Shown: positions 1 through 13,000 of the stretch, in pieces
Layout of the letters: each line of letters starts with the position of its first letter
Numbering within the stretch: position 1 is the first letter of the stretch
Assembly (NCBI GenBank): GCA_023055505.1
Contig: JALIRH010000018.1
Coordinates: 13,431,646-13,495,645 of the forward strand
Direction: 5' to 3'
DNA from: Callipepla californica brunnescens
Lineage: Eukaryota > Chordata > Aves > Galliformes > Odontophoridae
Length of the DNA stretch: 64,000 nucleotides
Position numbers and translations under genes: made by a program
Notes under the pieces: generated by a model
What the model was told of the DNA's origin: nothing
What the model saw: only the letters and a program-made list of their open reading frames with translations
Database searches by the model: none

Positions 1-3000
1 TTACAAAAACAGCGGTTCTGAGAAAAAGCAAAAGAGAATTTCTGAAACAGGGATGTTTCCTAAACAAAAAATATTGCATGAACACCTATGTTTTTCATCA
101 CTGGAGCTACCTTAGCAGCTCCACCTGGACCCACTGACCATGGGAGCTTATTGCTGCAACCCTGGGCTCTCTTGCTTTGCTTTGCTTTGCAGCATTCAGC
201 ATAGACCAGACAAAGTCACTGCTGAATGACATTTAGCTGTGCTCATAGTAACAGCTTAATAAGCTGTTGCTTTGGAAGTTGTTTTAATGATACATCTGTT
301 TTGACAACAAAAGACTGCATCACCTCTGATACACTGTACAGGGTAAGTGAAGAAATCAGAAGGAAATAAAGCTCCTTTGTGCTTTTTGTTACTTTCCCTC
401 ACAGTCAACAGGAGGTTTGTCATGACTTGAAAGGGAGCAAAAACAGGCCCTCTGTTTGAAGTTTAGTTTGCAAGCTTCTGAAGAGCACTACAACAGCTTG
501 AAAACGAGATTAAAATTGAAGGGTTTAAACCTTTAATTAAAAAGAAAATCAACAATCAAAAAACTCCAGCTTTAAAGCCATAAAGAAAAGCTTCAGCTCT
601 AAAGAATAAGGCCTGAAAACCCTTCAGGGGTAAATTATTGTAATTGTTAGCCTTGTACCAACGAGCAGTCACTTCCACTGGAGGGAAAAATACAAAGCAA
701 ACGAAAGGAAGAACTGTTCAACTTGATTGTGTTGATTCATCATCATTTAACAATGAAAATAGAAAGGAAGAAAAGAAAAATGAAATTTCCTAGTTGCTGC
801 AAGGCAGTTCTACTGCTGACTTCATCTTCTTTACATCAGTGTGAAGAGAGCTGAGAGTTGCTTGAAGTGCCCTGGTGAGGGTTCCTCTGAAAGCAGGTGG
901 CTCTGCAGCCGAAGAGAAGAGAGAGTAATTTCTTCTTACTTTTTTCTTATTACCAGCATGCTCTAGCACTCTGTATTAGTAGCATATAGCAGTGCTTCAT
1001 GATGGGTGGCTCTGATACTATGGCTCTTCTGCTCTGTACCCAGACTGGTGTCTGAAGAAGTTATGGTTGTCTCATTCTAGATTTTCCCTTTCAGTTGCAC
1101 CCAGGTTGACCTGAGCAAGAAACATGATAAATGATGAGCTTTTGATAGTTTTTAATACATTTGCACTGCCATTGTCTTCCTGGATGTTGCTGTATGTATT
1201 TTACATGGGGAAAGACAAAAACATTCAACTAGGAAAAAGGGTTGATTTCACTGAGGTACTCACAAGCGTTGGCTTTGACAGTCTACAGAAGGTGTCTTGT
1301 TTGAAGAGTAAATCCATTCATAAAAGCTACTGGAGAAGTGATAAATAGAAATGAGGTAATAAAATAATTATCGTAATTATTTCTAGATCCTCTGTGTTTA
1401 TTTTAGAACACATTTAATCATTCTGTAGACTACTGGTGTGCCTAAGATAATAAATACCATATGGAGACAAGTAAGGGGAAAATTATGATACATATGTCAA
1501 CCTACAAAATATACAGCAGTCAATGTATATGTTAATCAATGAAAACACTGCCACAATGAATCTGAAAATAAACCCTTACAAATCATTTTTCACCATTCTG
1601 GAGCAATATGTCACAGCTTCCAACGTTTCAGATTGTTAAGACTTGACAGATGAAGTGTCAGTGTGTGATTAGGAGAAGAGGAGGAAATGGTTGAGTTAAA
1701 TAAATTTGAACCACCTCTCTTCACTCAAAATAAACCCCATTTACTGACTATCTGTGAAAAATTGAGGACTTATGAGACACACTCATCTCCTGTCATCCCC
1801 TGTCACACCATCTATAATGAACCAAACTCCACCTACTCTACACACTTTCATCCACTTCTTTTAAAGCTCATTCCCCTGCACTTCCCTTTCCTCTTGGTGA
1901 GAGTATTATGATTCTTAGGAAAACTCTCTGCTGGGTCCTGGACCCATCAGTTTGAATTATATGTCAGAGAGGAGTCTGAGACAATATTCTCCTAAAACTT
2001 TAGGACTCAAGTTGCACTGTGAATATGCTTGTGTTGACAGCGGCAGACAAGCTGTACCTGTGTGCCCTGGAGTGCTTCTATGGTCTCCAAACACTGATTT
2101 TCAAGCCTGTAAATCTCATTTTTCTCCCAGCACATGCTACACAGTACAGATTCTCCCAGAGTTACTTGCTGAGTAGTTGTGGAAAAGCAAGAGAAATGCA
2201 CACAGTATGTTTGCTGTAGATGAACAAGCATACCTGTCATATTACTGCCTTAATAGCAGAGGCAAAGGAAGACTTGAGACTAACTTGTGTTGATAAGAAG
2301 TGAGGGCAGTGGAATATCTCTCGCATTCAGTCGAAGGTACTATATATGTAATGGCCAAGAGAACAGTGCAACCAATGATGCTTCCCTGAATACAAGTATT
2401 TTGTTTTAAGTTAATTAAAATTATGAATGCATGTCCTTTTCAGTTCTTTCATTGGAAAAGTTCTTCCTCTTCCTTTCACATCATTAACAAAAAATGTCCA
2501 GCTCTCAAAGAATTGACTGTCAGAGTATTTTTTTTATGATTTTTTTCCATTTCTCATTCACTACCATCTTGAAAATTACACTGAAAATTTTAAGATGAAT
2601 CTTCTTTGTTCAGCTGCCCTTAGGCAATTTAGAGAACATCAAACCAGAAGGAAAAGATTACTTTAGAAAATTTTTAGTTTATAATGAGGGTATATTTGAG
2701 GAGGAGCATAAATAGAATGGGAAATAGAATATACCCCATTAACGATGAATAGAATTGTTATCTATGAAGGAAAGAGAAAAGGCAAATGTGGAGCAACATG
2801 TAAAATTGCACTAACCTTATACTTGTCTCCCCATCAAACGTGATGGACATTTTCAAACTTTGTGGAGGTACATCCAGAGTTTGAAGTAGCCCCAACACCT
2901 AGATTTTAAATAGTGCAAACTAGAAAGAGAGATTATGCCCCATATGATGAAGGGTAACTGCATTAACTGGTTTTAAGGATTTACAGTAATGAGATCTGCC

Positions 3001-5363
3001 TTAAAGTGGTGTCATCTTCTTCCATCAGTGTTAGGATTTGGAGCTACATGAGTAACAAAATCACAGTGCTTCCAGTGCTGGACAGTCCTTTGAAATGCTG
3101 GGAGAGTATTGTATTCACTTAGCTGGTTTTTTTTTATTATTATTATTATTTTTGAGCCCACTCTTACATTGCTGCTTCCATTTTTTATTAGTAAGTAAAT
3201 CCTATCCCATCTTTGTCTAAAGTGCTTGTTTTCTCCCTGGGTCAGGCTAATAAATTTAGAACTGCTTCTGCTCTGTAATCAGACTAGTGAGTTTATACAG
3301 CCACTTCTTATGAACATTTTTGTTTCTGCTGTTTTCTTGAGAATTTTGAGTAAGTACCATAATATATATCACTTTTATGTCAATGAATACATATATTTCT
3401 CTAACCACAATACTAAAGCTATTGTCACAGTATAATTTCTTTGCCATCTTTGAAAATGAAACAAATATTCATTATTTTCAGGTACCTGGATGTCTATCCT
3501 GCAAAACAAACACTTAAGCACATTTATATATGTCAAAATTAATAATATTAATTAATTTAATAAGTAATGAGCGGAATACTGCATATCTTCAGAGAATTTC
3601 TCTTGTAATAAAAGCCTTGCTGTGTATGTTTTTGGCTTTAGAGTGGTCTTTTACATAGCTGAACTCCTGTCCCAGTAGGACTACCACAGATAATGTTTTC
3701 CCCTATGAAATATAGATAGTATGTTTTTACTTCTTGTGCTGAAGCCGTTCTATGTATAAAATTCATCTTCTCTAATCTCAGGATATTAATTCTTACAGAA
3801 TGATAATTTTTCCTTGTAACATCAGTCTATCTTTTATTCACTTCCAGAAGCACTGAAGTTACCACCTCCAAACATTGCTGACCTCCACCTTAGCTTCCAA
3901 AGACAGCAGAACCCAATATGTCTGATCAGAAAGATCAGAGATATGAAGGGATTGTGCCATCAGTGCCCACACAATAACAACAATCAAGTTGCCTGCTTTT
4001 CACCCACTGAGTTTTCTCATTCATCTCTTTCAGATTTTTGTTTTTGAAGTGCTTTTTCCATTTCTTTACTGTCTTAAAATGTGTGCTTAAAGCTCTCCAC
4101 CTTGAATGAGTCACCAGCTAATTTTGTCTTTCCTAAATTTAGAATTACCTCTACATTATATTAAACCTCCTCTTAATTTATTATAACAAACGAATTAAAT
4201 ACAGCATCATGCCAGACAATTCCCATTGTTGTTTCAGAGTTGTATGCAGTTCATTCCTACTTGACTTTAATTTGGTTCTAGCTTTTCTTCAATTAAAGTT
4301 AATGAAGCAAACATCTAATTCTGCTTCCTTTTAAGCTTTTCATTGTATTTCTATTCTACTTGTTTTAACATAATTAACATAATAGGTCTTACAAATCTTG
4401 GGTTTCATTTGAAAAAAAAAAATGGCATTCATCTTCTTCTTCAGCACAACTGTACACCATGAGCAGTGACATTCAGCCATCATGCCTTACAACCTATTCA
4501 GTGAATAAACTCAGACACAGCATTCAACTTCACTGAAAAACAAAGTTTTCACTAGTTAGCACTTGGCTGGCTGGAAGTTTTCCAGTAAATATCCCTTTAA
4601 GAGAGGCTTATATTTAAGTTTAAACCTTCTTTTAATCTCATGCTTTTCCAGGAAAATGAGAACACAAGAACTGAATTATTCATCTCGCTCTTTTTTATTG
4701 CATTTTCAGTAAAATACGAGAGAATTGGGCAAAAAAAAAAAAAATAAAAAAGAAATTGTGGAAAACAAAATACCTTCTGTAAAATCGTAACTGAATATTT
4801 TTATCTGTACAAGCAAATGTTTTCCAAAACAGTGGAATAAAAGAGCTGAGCATTCATAATCATTTTCCTCTACTTTTTTTAACTACATCTAAGAGCTTTC
4901 TCTGAACCTGAGGCAATAAAGAGGCGTGCTTTGTAATCCAATGTATTAGTTAATTCTTGTTTGCCTATAAATGGTTTAATTTATAATAATGTGTATCCCT
5001 GAGACTTACTAAATGCAAATTAATTTTGTTATATAAGAAAAACTCATACTGTGGTCAAAATGGGCTGAAAGACAGGGCAGATGTTAGAATTCTCCGAATT
5101 AGCTGTTGTCCTGGAAAGAAAGTAATGCTGACAGTGACTGCCTAAACCAAAACACCACCTTGGCCTTGTCGCACATGGTCAGCACTGTGCTCACTCCTCT
5201 GCTGTTGGAACTGATTCTGACACCTGCACTTCTGGAGTGCAGATGTGTAGGTGCACTACTTAGCTTGCAGCTGGCTTGGAAATTGTGCCACAATGCTTTC
5301 CTGGACTAGATAGGTATGTATCAACCTACCTCTAGAGCCACTCACCTTTTGAAATAAATATGT
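1..5363. other. gene-free AT-rich stretch
   Basis: I see no recognisable coding exon, RNA gene or dated mobile element here. The open frames are under 80 codons and look random. Small simple repeats are present: a CTTTG pentamer run at 171-192 and a T/ATT run at about 3126-3153. The position, beyond the 3' end of ASMT, matches the ASMT-DHRSX interval of human PAR1, but no DHRSX exon was recognised. Confidence 0.6.
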
Positions 5364-5903
5364 AATCTGCTCTAAGAGTAATGCCCTCTATTTATTTCCA
5401 AAATACAACAGGTGCAAAGAGAACAGCACCATTTGATAGAGAAAATTCTCAGAAACAAAATACTATTTTTCAACGTAGTCACCACCATTAGCTGTTTTTT
5501 CATCAATGATGAACAAGTGCCTGCATGCCACGCCTATAAAAATCTGCTCCAGTGGAGGTGACCTACTGTCACCGTCACCTCCGCTGATTTGCATCACCCA
5601 CAGCCTTGCTGTGTTCACATCAAGTGTTTGGTCTCCACCAACATTCAGCAGGAATTGTTGAATGCCAGTGGGTCCCATTTTTTTCACATGGAGGAATTCA
5701 GTGACATTTTTTTCTTCATCTTCACTTCTGTATCAGATAACATTTTTGTCAGATTGCCTCTTTGCTGCCATCTACCGCACAGCAACAAAATGTAATGGAC
5801 TGTTGGTGAGAAAGTTCAGCCTCCACTGCCATACTACCAACATCTGCCTCGGAAGTCATGGGCCAGCAGAATTACATAGGAACCATTACTTTCAGAGCAG
5901 CCC
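5364..5903 (-). mobile_element. mariner-type DNA transposon remnant (Galluhop-like)
   Basis: The ends form imperfect terminal inverted repeats. The left end contains CTGCTCT, three mismatch-prone bases, then AGTAATG. The right end, read in reverse, contains CTGCTCTGAAAGTAATG. On the minus strand just inside the left end, a broken frame (5687-5463) finishes with GGDYVEK, the usual C-terminal ending of mariner transposases. At about 540 bp it is far shorter than an autonomous mariner of about 1.3 kb, so most of the transposase, including the DD34D core, is missing. It is probably an internally deleted, inactive copy. I could not identify an intact TA target-site duplication. The family name is from memory of chicken repeats. 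Confidence 0.75.
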
Positions 5904-8900
5904 TCACTCTCAGCCATATCATTTTCTTCCCAGAGCTTTGATATGATACCACTACCCCAGTAATCCCTGGTTCATTTTAAATTATATAGGGTCCTGGTTT
6001 TTAACACAGCATTTAGAAAATGCATCATCTCAATAAATAAATAAATAAGAATACTTCAGTGGAAGTATTTCTACTGCAATTGCTCTTCTACATCAAAATA
6101 ATGGCAAGGCTGCTGGACTACTTCACTGACTACTGAGACATGTACTTCCTGTTTGCTTTTCAAGGCAGGTCTTTAAAATATTCAAAATTTTTTCTTAAAT
6201 TTTGTGTTTTGTCTAAGAAAGAGAACCTTATAGCATTTCCCCATGGAAATCTGAGATTACACCTTCCACAGTCCACCCAACCAGACTCTCTTCCTTAGCA
6301 CAACAATAACAGGACCAAACAATCAAAATAACTTCATGTAAACATATGTTATCAGCTGTATCTACCCACTGTTGGATCTGAAACCTCTAGAAGTAACTCT
6401 TAACAAGCACTGCAATATTCTAGAGACTTCAGAAGCTTGAGAACAGGCGTAATACATAAGAATGGAGATGCTTTGATAGGTTTGGTACTGGTCAGGCTTT
6501 ACCACAAGTGTTCTTGGCCAGACGAACAATGTCTCCTGCTGTGTTTATGTTGTCAGTAGATGTCAGGACTGTGACTTCCCTTTGGTTTATTTGCAGACTG
6601 AGGATGCATGAGTAAATGGGTTTTTCTTCACTCCCTGGTTGCCCGAGTTTCCCATACAACTGTAGTACCTAGTGTACCCTTATTCTAGCACAGCAGACCA
6701 TAAAGGTCTGAGACCTGGAGTTACTTAAAACCTCTGAGCCCAATAGTTCAGTTTGTTCTTATCTGTTCTGAAATACATAATTTTCAGGAAAGAGGCAGAA
6801 TGTTCCCTTCTTATGATAAACACAAGGCTTAGAGGAGAACTATCTGTCTCCATGTGTGCTTTCCTTGTCTGATGAGGAAGCAAGAGCCAGAGTGTACGAA
6901 CAAATTCAGAAATACAAACTACTCTTCACTCGTTTATAATAGACTATCCTCTGGCTTTAGCATATGGCCAGGATATCACACAGAACAACAGTTTCTTATT
7001 ATAGATTAGGAACAGTTCTGAGCCAACTGCAGTTTCAAATCCATCTGCCCATATAAAAATAGTTTTTCACTGGGATCTTCCTTCTAATGCTGAATTATTT
7101 CTGCCCACAAACCCCTTCTTCCCATTTGACTTAAGAAACAATGGGCTTTTTAAAAAGCAAAATTAAAAAGAACAGTCTACCCTACCTTGTGTCACTACTC
7201 TGGCCTGGCATTAAGCACTAAGTCCACAGCAACTTCCAGCTCTTCCAGATCTTGTTAGGAGAACTTTACAATGAATACTGCCATTTTACCTATTCAGCAT
7301 TCTGTGAATATTTATATGCAGTTCTTCTCCTGCAATCAGATTTATTAGACCAAACTCCAGGATCTGTGCAGAGCCCCACTATACTCTCTGAGTTTTGCAT
7401 CAGAGCAAAGATCAGAGGCCTTCTCTGTACTGGCATCCATGGGGCCATTTTCTAGTTTTCCATTCTTCTCTATACAAGTCTTTTGCTTTTAAGGGAAATA
7501 AAATCTTTATAATAATTTTTTATTGACTTTGATTCTTTTTTTCTCTAGTCTGACTGCCTTTTGTGCAAAAGACAAAAGAAAAAGAAAAATGCACAATCTT
7601 TTCAGACTCATTTAATCCTTATCAGCTCAAAACTGAGTACTTTTGTTTCCAACAGAAACAGCACTTCTTCAGTTTGTCCTCAGCTGGAATGCTCCTTTTC
7701 CAAACTGTCTGATGAAAATATTGTCCATTACTGAGAAAGGTATATGAGAAGGCAGTCTGACAAGACTGCTCTCACTGGTGCATTTTGAATTCAGCACAGC
7801 AGATCCAGTGCAGTGCTGCAGCATGCTTCCCAAACCTCACAGGAGCCCAGCTTTCATCTCCTTTGCATGAGCTGTGTATTGGTTTAACTGCACACAATTC
7901 TATGAGGTTGCATTGATTTAAAATTGGGGTGACAGACTGGAGAATCAGTCTGGTTTTATTTTTGCTAAGACAATTTTTTTCTAACTCCATTCTGACCATT
8001 CAGGATTGTTCCTAGCTATTCTCCCGTATTATTTTCTTCCATTTAGAGCCTGCCCCCAAAGTAGCAGAAGCAGGATACCTTGAACAATGCTCAGCCAGGT
8101 CTGAGCTCCTGCAACATAGGCATTTAGAACTGTGCCTATGGTATGGCGCTCTCAGAATGCAGAAAAGCCTTTCAGACAGGCAAAAAATGAATCTGCATAA
8201 ACTGAAGTGTGCTGTGTGTGTTCTAGCTAAAGAGCTAGTGGAAAATTGAGATGGGAGTCAAATAGTACATTAACAGGCTGTCTGTGTAGATCATAGCCAA
8301 TATCTATTTACTTAAGACTATCTCTTAAAAAATCTTTATACTTTTTTTCATTAGTTAGAGATGAATTAAATCATTGTTGAGATACACATTACAGATGGAT
8401 CAAAGAAGGATGTGATTTATGTTTTCCATTAGATGCTGGAATGCTTCTTGGACACTGACAAGGAAACTAAATAAAAGGAAATCTCTCATGCAATAGTGAT
8501 TTTCTTGAGGTTAAATTCTGCTGATACATCAGGAGCCATAAGAAGATCTCAAAGCTGACCCCACTGACAGGCATTCAGATAGAAAAATTACTCAGGACAC
8601 CATATTGTTCTTGCATGTGCCACGCATTGCTCCCCTTGCGGCAAATGCAAGCAACATATGGATTTGGGAGGAAACCTGAAGGGTTCTATCTGGTGTGTTC
8701 TTCCCCACTGAATACACTTAGGGCTTTCATAACCACATCCAATCAGGTCTATAGCCTTTTTCAGCTGTTAATCATTTCACTTACTCAGTGATAGCCAACT
8801 TTAATATAGCCAGTGTAATTTATTTATTTTTTTAATCTAGTATTCTTATCTAATAAAAAATATTGAAAAATGATATTTTGCTGAAAAAAGTTAAATATAA

Positions 8901-9833
8901 GAATGATTAATATTTCTTCATGTTGGGAACATGACCTGAGACATTAGTCAAGGCACTGTGCAAAGCACAATATAAAGAATGCTTTATGGAAGCTTTGAGC
9001 TTTGCTGGATTGGTTCTTCATTAATGAGTTGGCCTCAGCCTTTCCTGCACTGGTCTAAAGAATTACTGCATATTTTACAAAAGATATCATCCTTCTGAGA
9101 TTTAAAGACCTTTTCTTCTGGCTTCTGTCCCTCAGTGTAAGAGTTGAAATGTAGAAGCTTTGTGGTAATCACTAAGACCTAAACTACATTTACACATCTA
9201 CAAAGCAAGGTAACTAAGAAAAACTAACTAGGCTTCCTTATTTTCCCTCAAAACAGTGGAAAACGTAATAATTTTAGCTGTATTTAATAATGAAATGAGG
9301 ATAAATAATCATATGTCTTCTGTGTTGTATGTCAGTCCGTTCCTTCCCCTGGTAAATAAGCAACTGCAGTTACCTGCAGTAAACTGCAGTAAAGAAGGAA
9401 AAGAGACTTCTCCTTGAGAGAAAAAGGCCAGAGAGATATTTTATTCCAACAAATGGGAGAAAATAAGCTGTCCTTAGACTGGTGTAGGTTATGTTCAGTG
9501 CATAAGTATAGAGACATACATTTATTTACAGTGAGGATTTATAAAACAAAAAGAGTACATTGCAGAAATCTGCTGTTGAGTAAGTTCAACAGTAAAACCA
9601 TCTGAAAATGAACTTAGGTATATACATGAATGGCCAATACCAGATTTAACTAAGAGAAAAATTAGGTTCTGAGTTTGAAGGAAGCAGCATGGAAGAGCTC
9701 TGGATCTGTGCAAGCTACATTGTGACCAGATTCAGCAACTGTAAGAAGGATTCATTCCGATGATTTCCTGGGTTGTTCTAGTCTCCTGAGGCATATTTTG
9801 TGTGTTTTTAAAAAGAGCTAGAGAGTCATATTC
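5904..9833. other. gene-free stretch
   Basis: No exon, RNA gene or clear repeat was recognised. A short TAAA run lies at about 6032-6050. Open frames are short and lack any familiar motif. Confidence 0.55.
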
Positions 9834-10060
9834 CATAGAATCACGGAATGGTTGAGGTTGGAAGGGATATCTTGAGGACATCTGGTCCAATCTCCCTACT
9901 CAAATAGGGTCACCAAAACAGGTAATCCAGACAGGTTTTGAGTACCTCCAGAGATAGAAACTTCACAAACTCTCCAGAAATCCTATTCCAATGTGTTTGC
10001 CAGAGGAGTTACTTCTTAGGTTACATATAGATTTTGAAAAATACATCCAAATTTTCTCCA
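9834..10060 (-). mobile_element. CR1 LINE 3' fragment
   Basis: The sequence opens with the reverse complement of the CR1 3' terminus (ATAGAATCACGGAATGG, then GGTTGGAAGGG). It continues rightward into the typical 'gtccaatctcccta' and 'cctccagagatagaaacttcac' segments, so the element lies on the minus strand and is 5'-truncated. It is strongly diverged, and the right boundary is approximate. Confidence 0.85.
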
Positions 10061-13000
10061 CAAGGCTAATGTAAGGAATGGTTTGTTTATTTATGAATCA
10101 GAGTACACAGAGCCATACTCTAGAAACACAATTTACCCTGCATGGCAATATCACAACCATTTTGACATGCTTTTCAGTACTGTCAAGCAAAATCACCCAG
10201 TTACACTCTTTTTGCTACCTATTAACTGAGCCAATTAGTAATTTTTTAGACATTCATCTCATTCTTTAGTGGCTAGTTCCAGCTGTTAATGAAAAATTTG
10301 CCAGCATGAGAAACTGACTATTACTGATCTGGCCAAAAGCTAACAAGACTTTTCCTTAGGTATCTAGAATGTCGTACAGAAGAACTCTAAATATCAGCTA
10401 TCTGCAAAATAAAGACATTTATATTCTGCAAGATATATACTCTCATACATTTGTTTTAGTGGGAGATGTGAAAGAAAAATAGCAAAGCATATGATTTTCA
10501 ATCTAAGTTCTTATACTGTCTGTGTGCTTAATTTCCCTCATTTTTCCTTTCCTGGAGAAGCTTCCAAGCATGGGGCAGCTCTCTGCCTCACCAGCTGCTG
10601 AGCTAGCGCTGCTCGAGGGGAGACCTTCATCCCAGCATCCTCCCAGACCAACCCCAGACTTGTTTTATGCTTTTATTCCCCTTTGTGTCTCAAAGCATTC
10701 ATAATACCTCTTATGTCTGGGGCTACCTACATATTCTGGTTGCCTGGAAACCACTGTTGAATGGCTACATCGGATTTAGGAAAACTTGTTTAGTCTCCCA
10801 TCACCTTTCTTATATTGAAGTGTCTTAAGTACTGCAAGTAATTCTTTAAACTTTCATTCTTGTTATCTGTAATGTGGCTCTTAGACTGTTCTCTCTTCTT
10901 ACAAACAACTCACCTGTTTTTTTGCTTTCCTTTTCTTTAATCTTTATCCTTCGCTATAACTTTTAGTATCACAGTTAGTAATGTCCTTCCAATGCGGTGT
11001 AACTGATAAAGTCATCACAGACGGAGCCCTGGAAAAAGCCTCTTTCTAGAGATACAGCATAAAAATCACAATGAGTCTGTACTCCTGAAAAGGCCACAAG
11101 AGCATAAATATGACCAACTCCCTTAATCCACGTCATCTTGATACTGCTGTTGAATAAGGAGGATTTGCAAGAACCTACCCATCTTTTCTTCTGGAAAACA
11201 AGAAGCATGATGCAGTCTTACCCAATTAATACCTGTAGAAAGAACAAAGACTGAAGAAGGTGGCAGACCCATTGCAAGAGCCAAAATGAGGACAGACAAA
11301 CGGCTCTTTTGTCCTTCCAATAACATGACTGGCAAAAGTGTAATTCACCAATAACAGCTACAATTTTCCTTTTAAGAAAACCATATGTTTTCTGTGTATT
11401 GGTTATCATTACTGGAATAATCATACGTCCAGCATGAAATTGTGTAATATGCTTCACTGATTCCATGAACAGAGTTCATATTTTCAGCCCAGAGTGCTTA
11501 TTTGATTCTTTGGAACTTCTGAATCTTTTCCTATAATTTCTTTGGGTTAAATATAAAATTCTTCATATTATATTCTACTGGTAGGTTTCAGAATCCTAAG
11601 GACATTCTAGTTAATTGTCCAAAAAAATATTTGGAATTGTTAAGTACTCACTGTGGTTTATGAAACTAACATATCTCAGATAACCTGGATCAGATAAACA
11701 AATAAACCAGTTGACAGCCAAGCAGATATCTGCCCATTTGAATGGTCATAGAAATATTTCTGGTTGAGACCAAAATTAGTGACTGCCAATGACTCTGCTG
11801 AAGATGTCCCATATTCATTTGTCATCACCAGCCTAGACCACGACATTTCTCCACACCCAGGCACGGATCACATTTCAACATCCTGTAGGTACAACTGCTG
11901 AAGTGTCTGCTGATTAAAAGTCTTATGTAAAGGTGCAGAAAACATCTTTGTGTCTTGGAGCAAGTCAGAGTTAGAACTCTCTCTTTAATGAGCACCAAAT
12001 TAAAGCAATATGGTTATTAAAGCAATTATATATCTTATAAGTGTTTTATACTACTCCAGGAAAAATATAAAATAAGCATTAGCTGAAGCTTCAGTATGCT
12101 CAGAAAGATTTAGATCAAAAAGAATATACTTTCAAAAACTGAGCTGCTAGTGCTCAAATCACAATAGTTTGAAGCCAATCCATGTGACTACTGTGACCAC
12201 ATCCTTTCCTGGAGGAAGCTGTAGGTTCAAGTTATGACACAGAACAAAGTGTTTCCCAGACATTGAGTTGTGCCACAATGTTTCTCACTCTGCCTGCTCT
12301 GTTTCCATAAAGTACAAGAAAACCAGACAGGATGTGACTCTTCTCTCCCTGCCATGGGAAGCCATACATGTCTTGCACTGCAGCAGAGGTACAGGGAATA
12401 GACTTGGTCTCGATGCAGTAGAAATGTCTTTCATGTTGTCATCTGACAAGTTCTTATTTCTACCACTTAAAAGTATTTTATCATTGCATCATACCCCTCT
12501 CTTGGAAATGATGCTTTTAATTTTAGATATATAATTTGTTGAAAGTTTGCTATGTATCATAAATTCAGATTTGTAAATCCATATATAGACACCAGTCTGG
12601 AATTGGCGATCTCTTCAATAATCTAAGAAGATCCAATGATCCAAGTGTTCTCTTGACCATGTCCTCAGATCCTCTCACTTCTCTTACTTTGTCCACTAAT
12701 GTTTTAAAAGCAGACAAATGCTTACATTTCAATGTCCTATATGCTGGAGAAGGAGGTAGAGGGAAGGCAAAGCTTTTATTTAGCTCCCTTTATTCCCATG
12801 AGAACGACTAATCATGTGGGAGTAGAACAACAAGTTCTGCGAGGCACACAGAATCTGCTTAGGAGACATCTCTGCATACTCTTGAGGTTTCATTAGCTTT
12901 AAGTGGATTTTTTCCACTCCTCCAGATCATTGTTATTTCAAAACCAAATTTATTCAAACTAGGGAAAGGCACATCTCTTCATGTATGCCAACTTCAAGCT

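Noticed and set aside
1124..1348. 74-codon plus-strand frame with a hydrophobic segment
   Set aside because: I considered a terminal exon of a neighbouring gene such as DHRSX, but it does not resemble the DHRSX C-terminus I know, and no splice acceptor context supports it.
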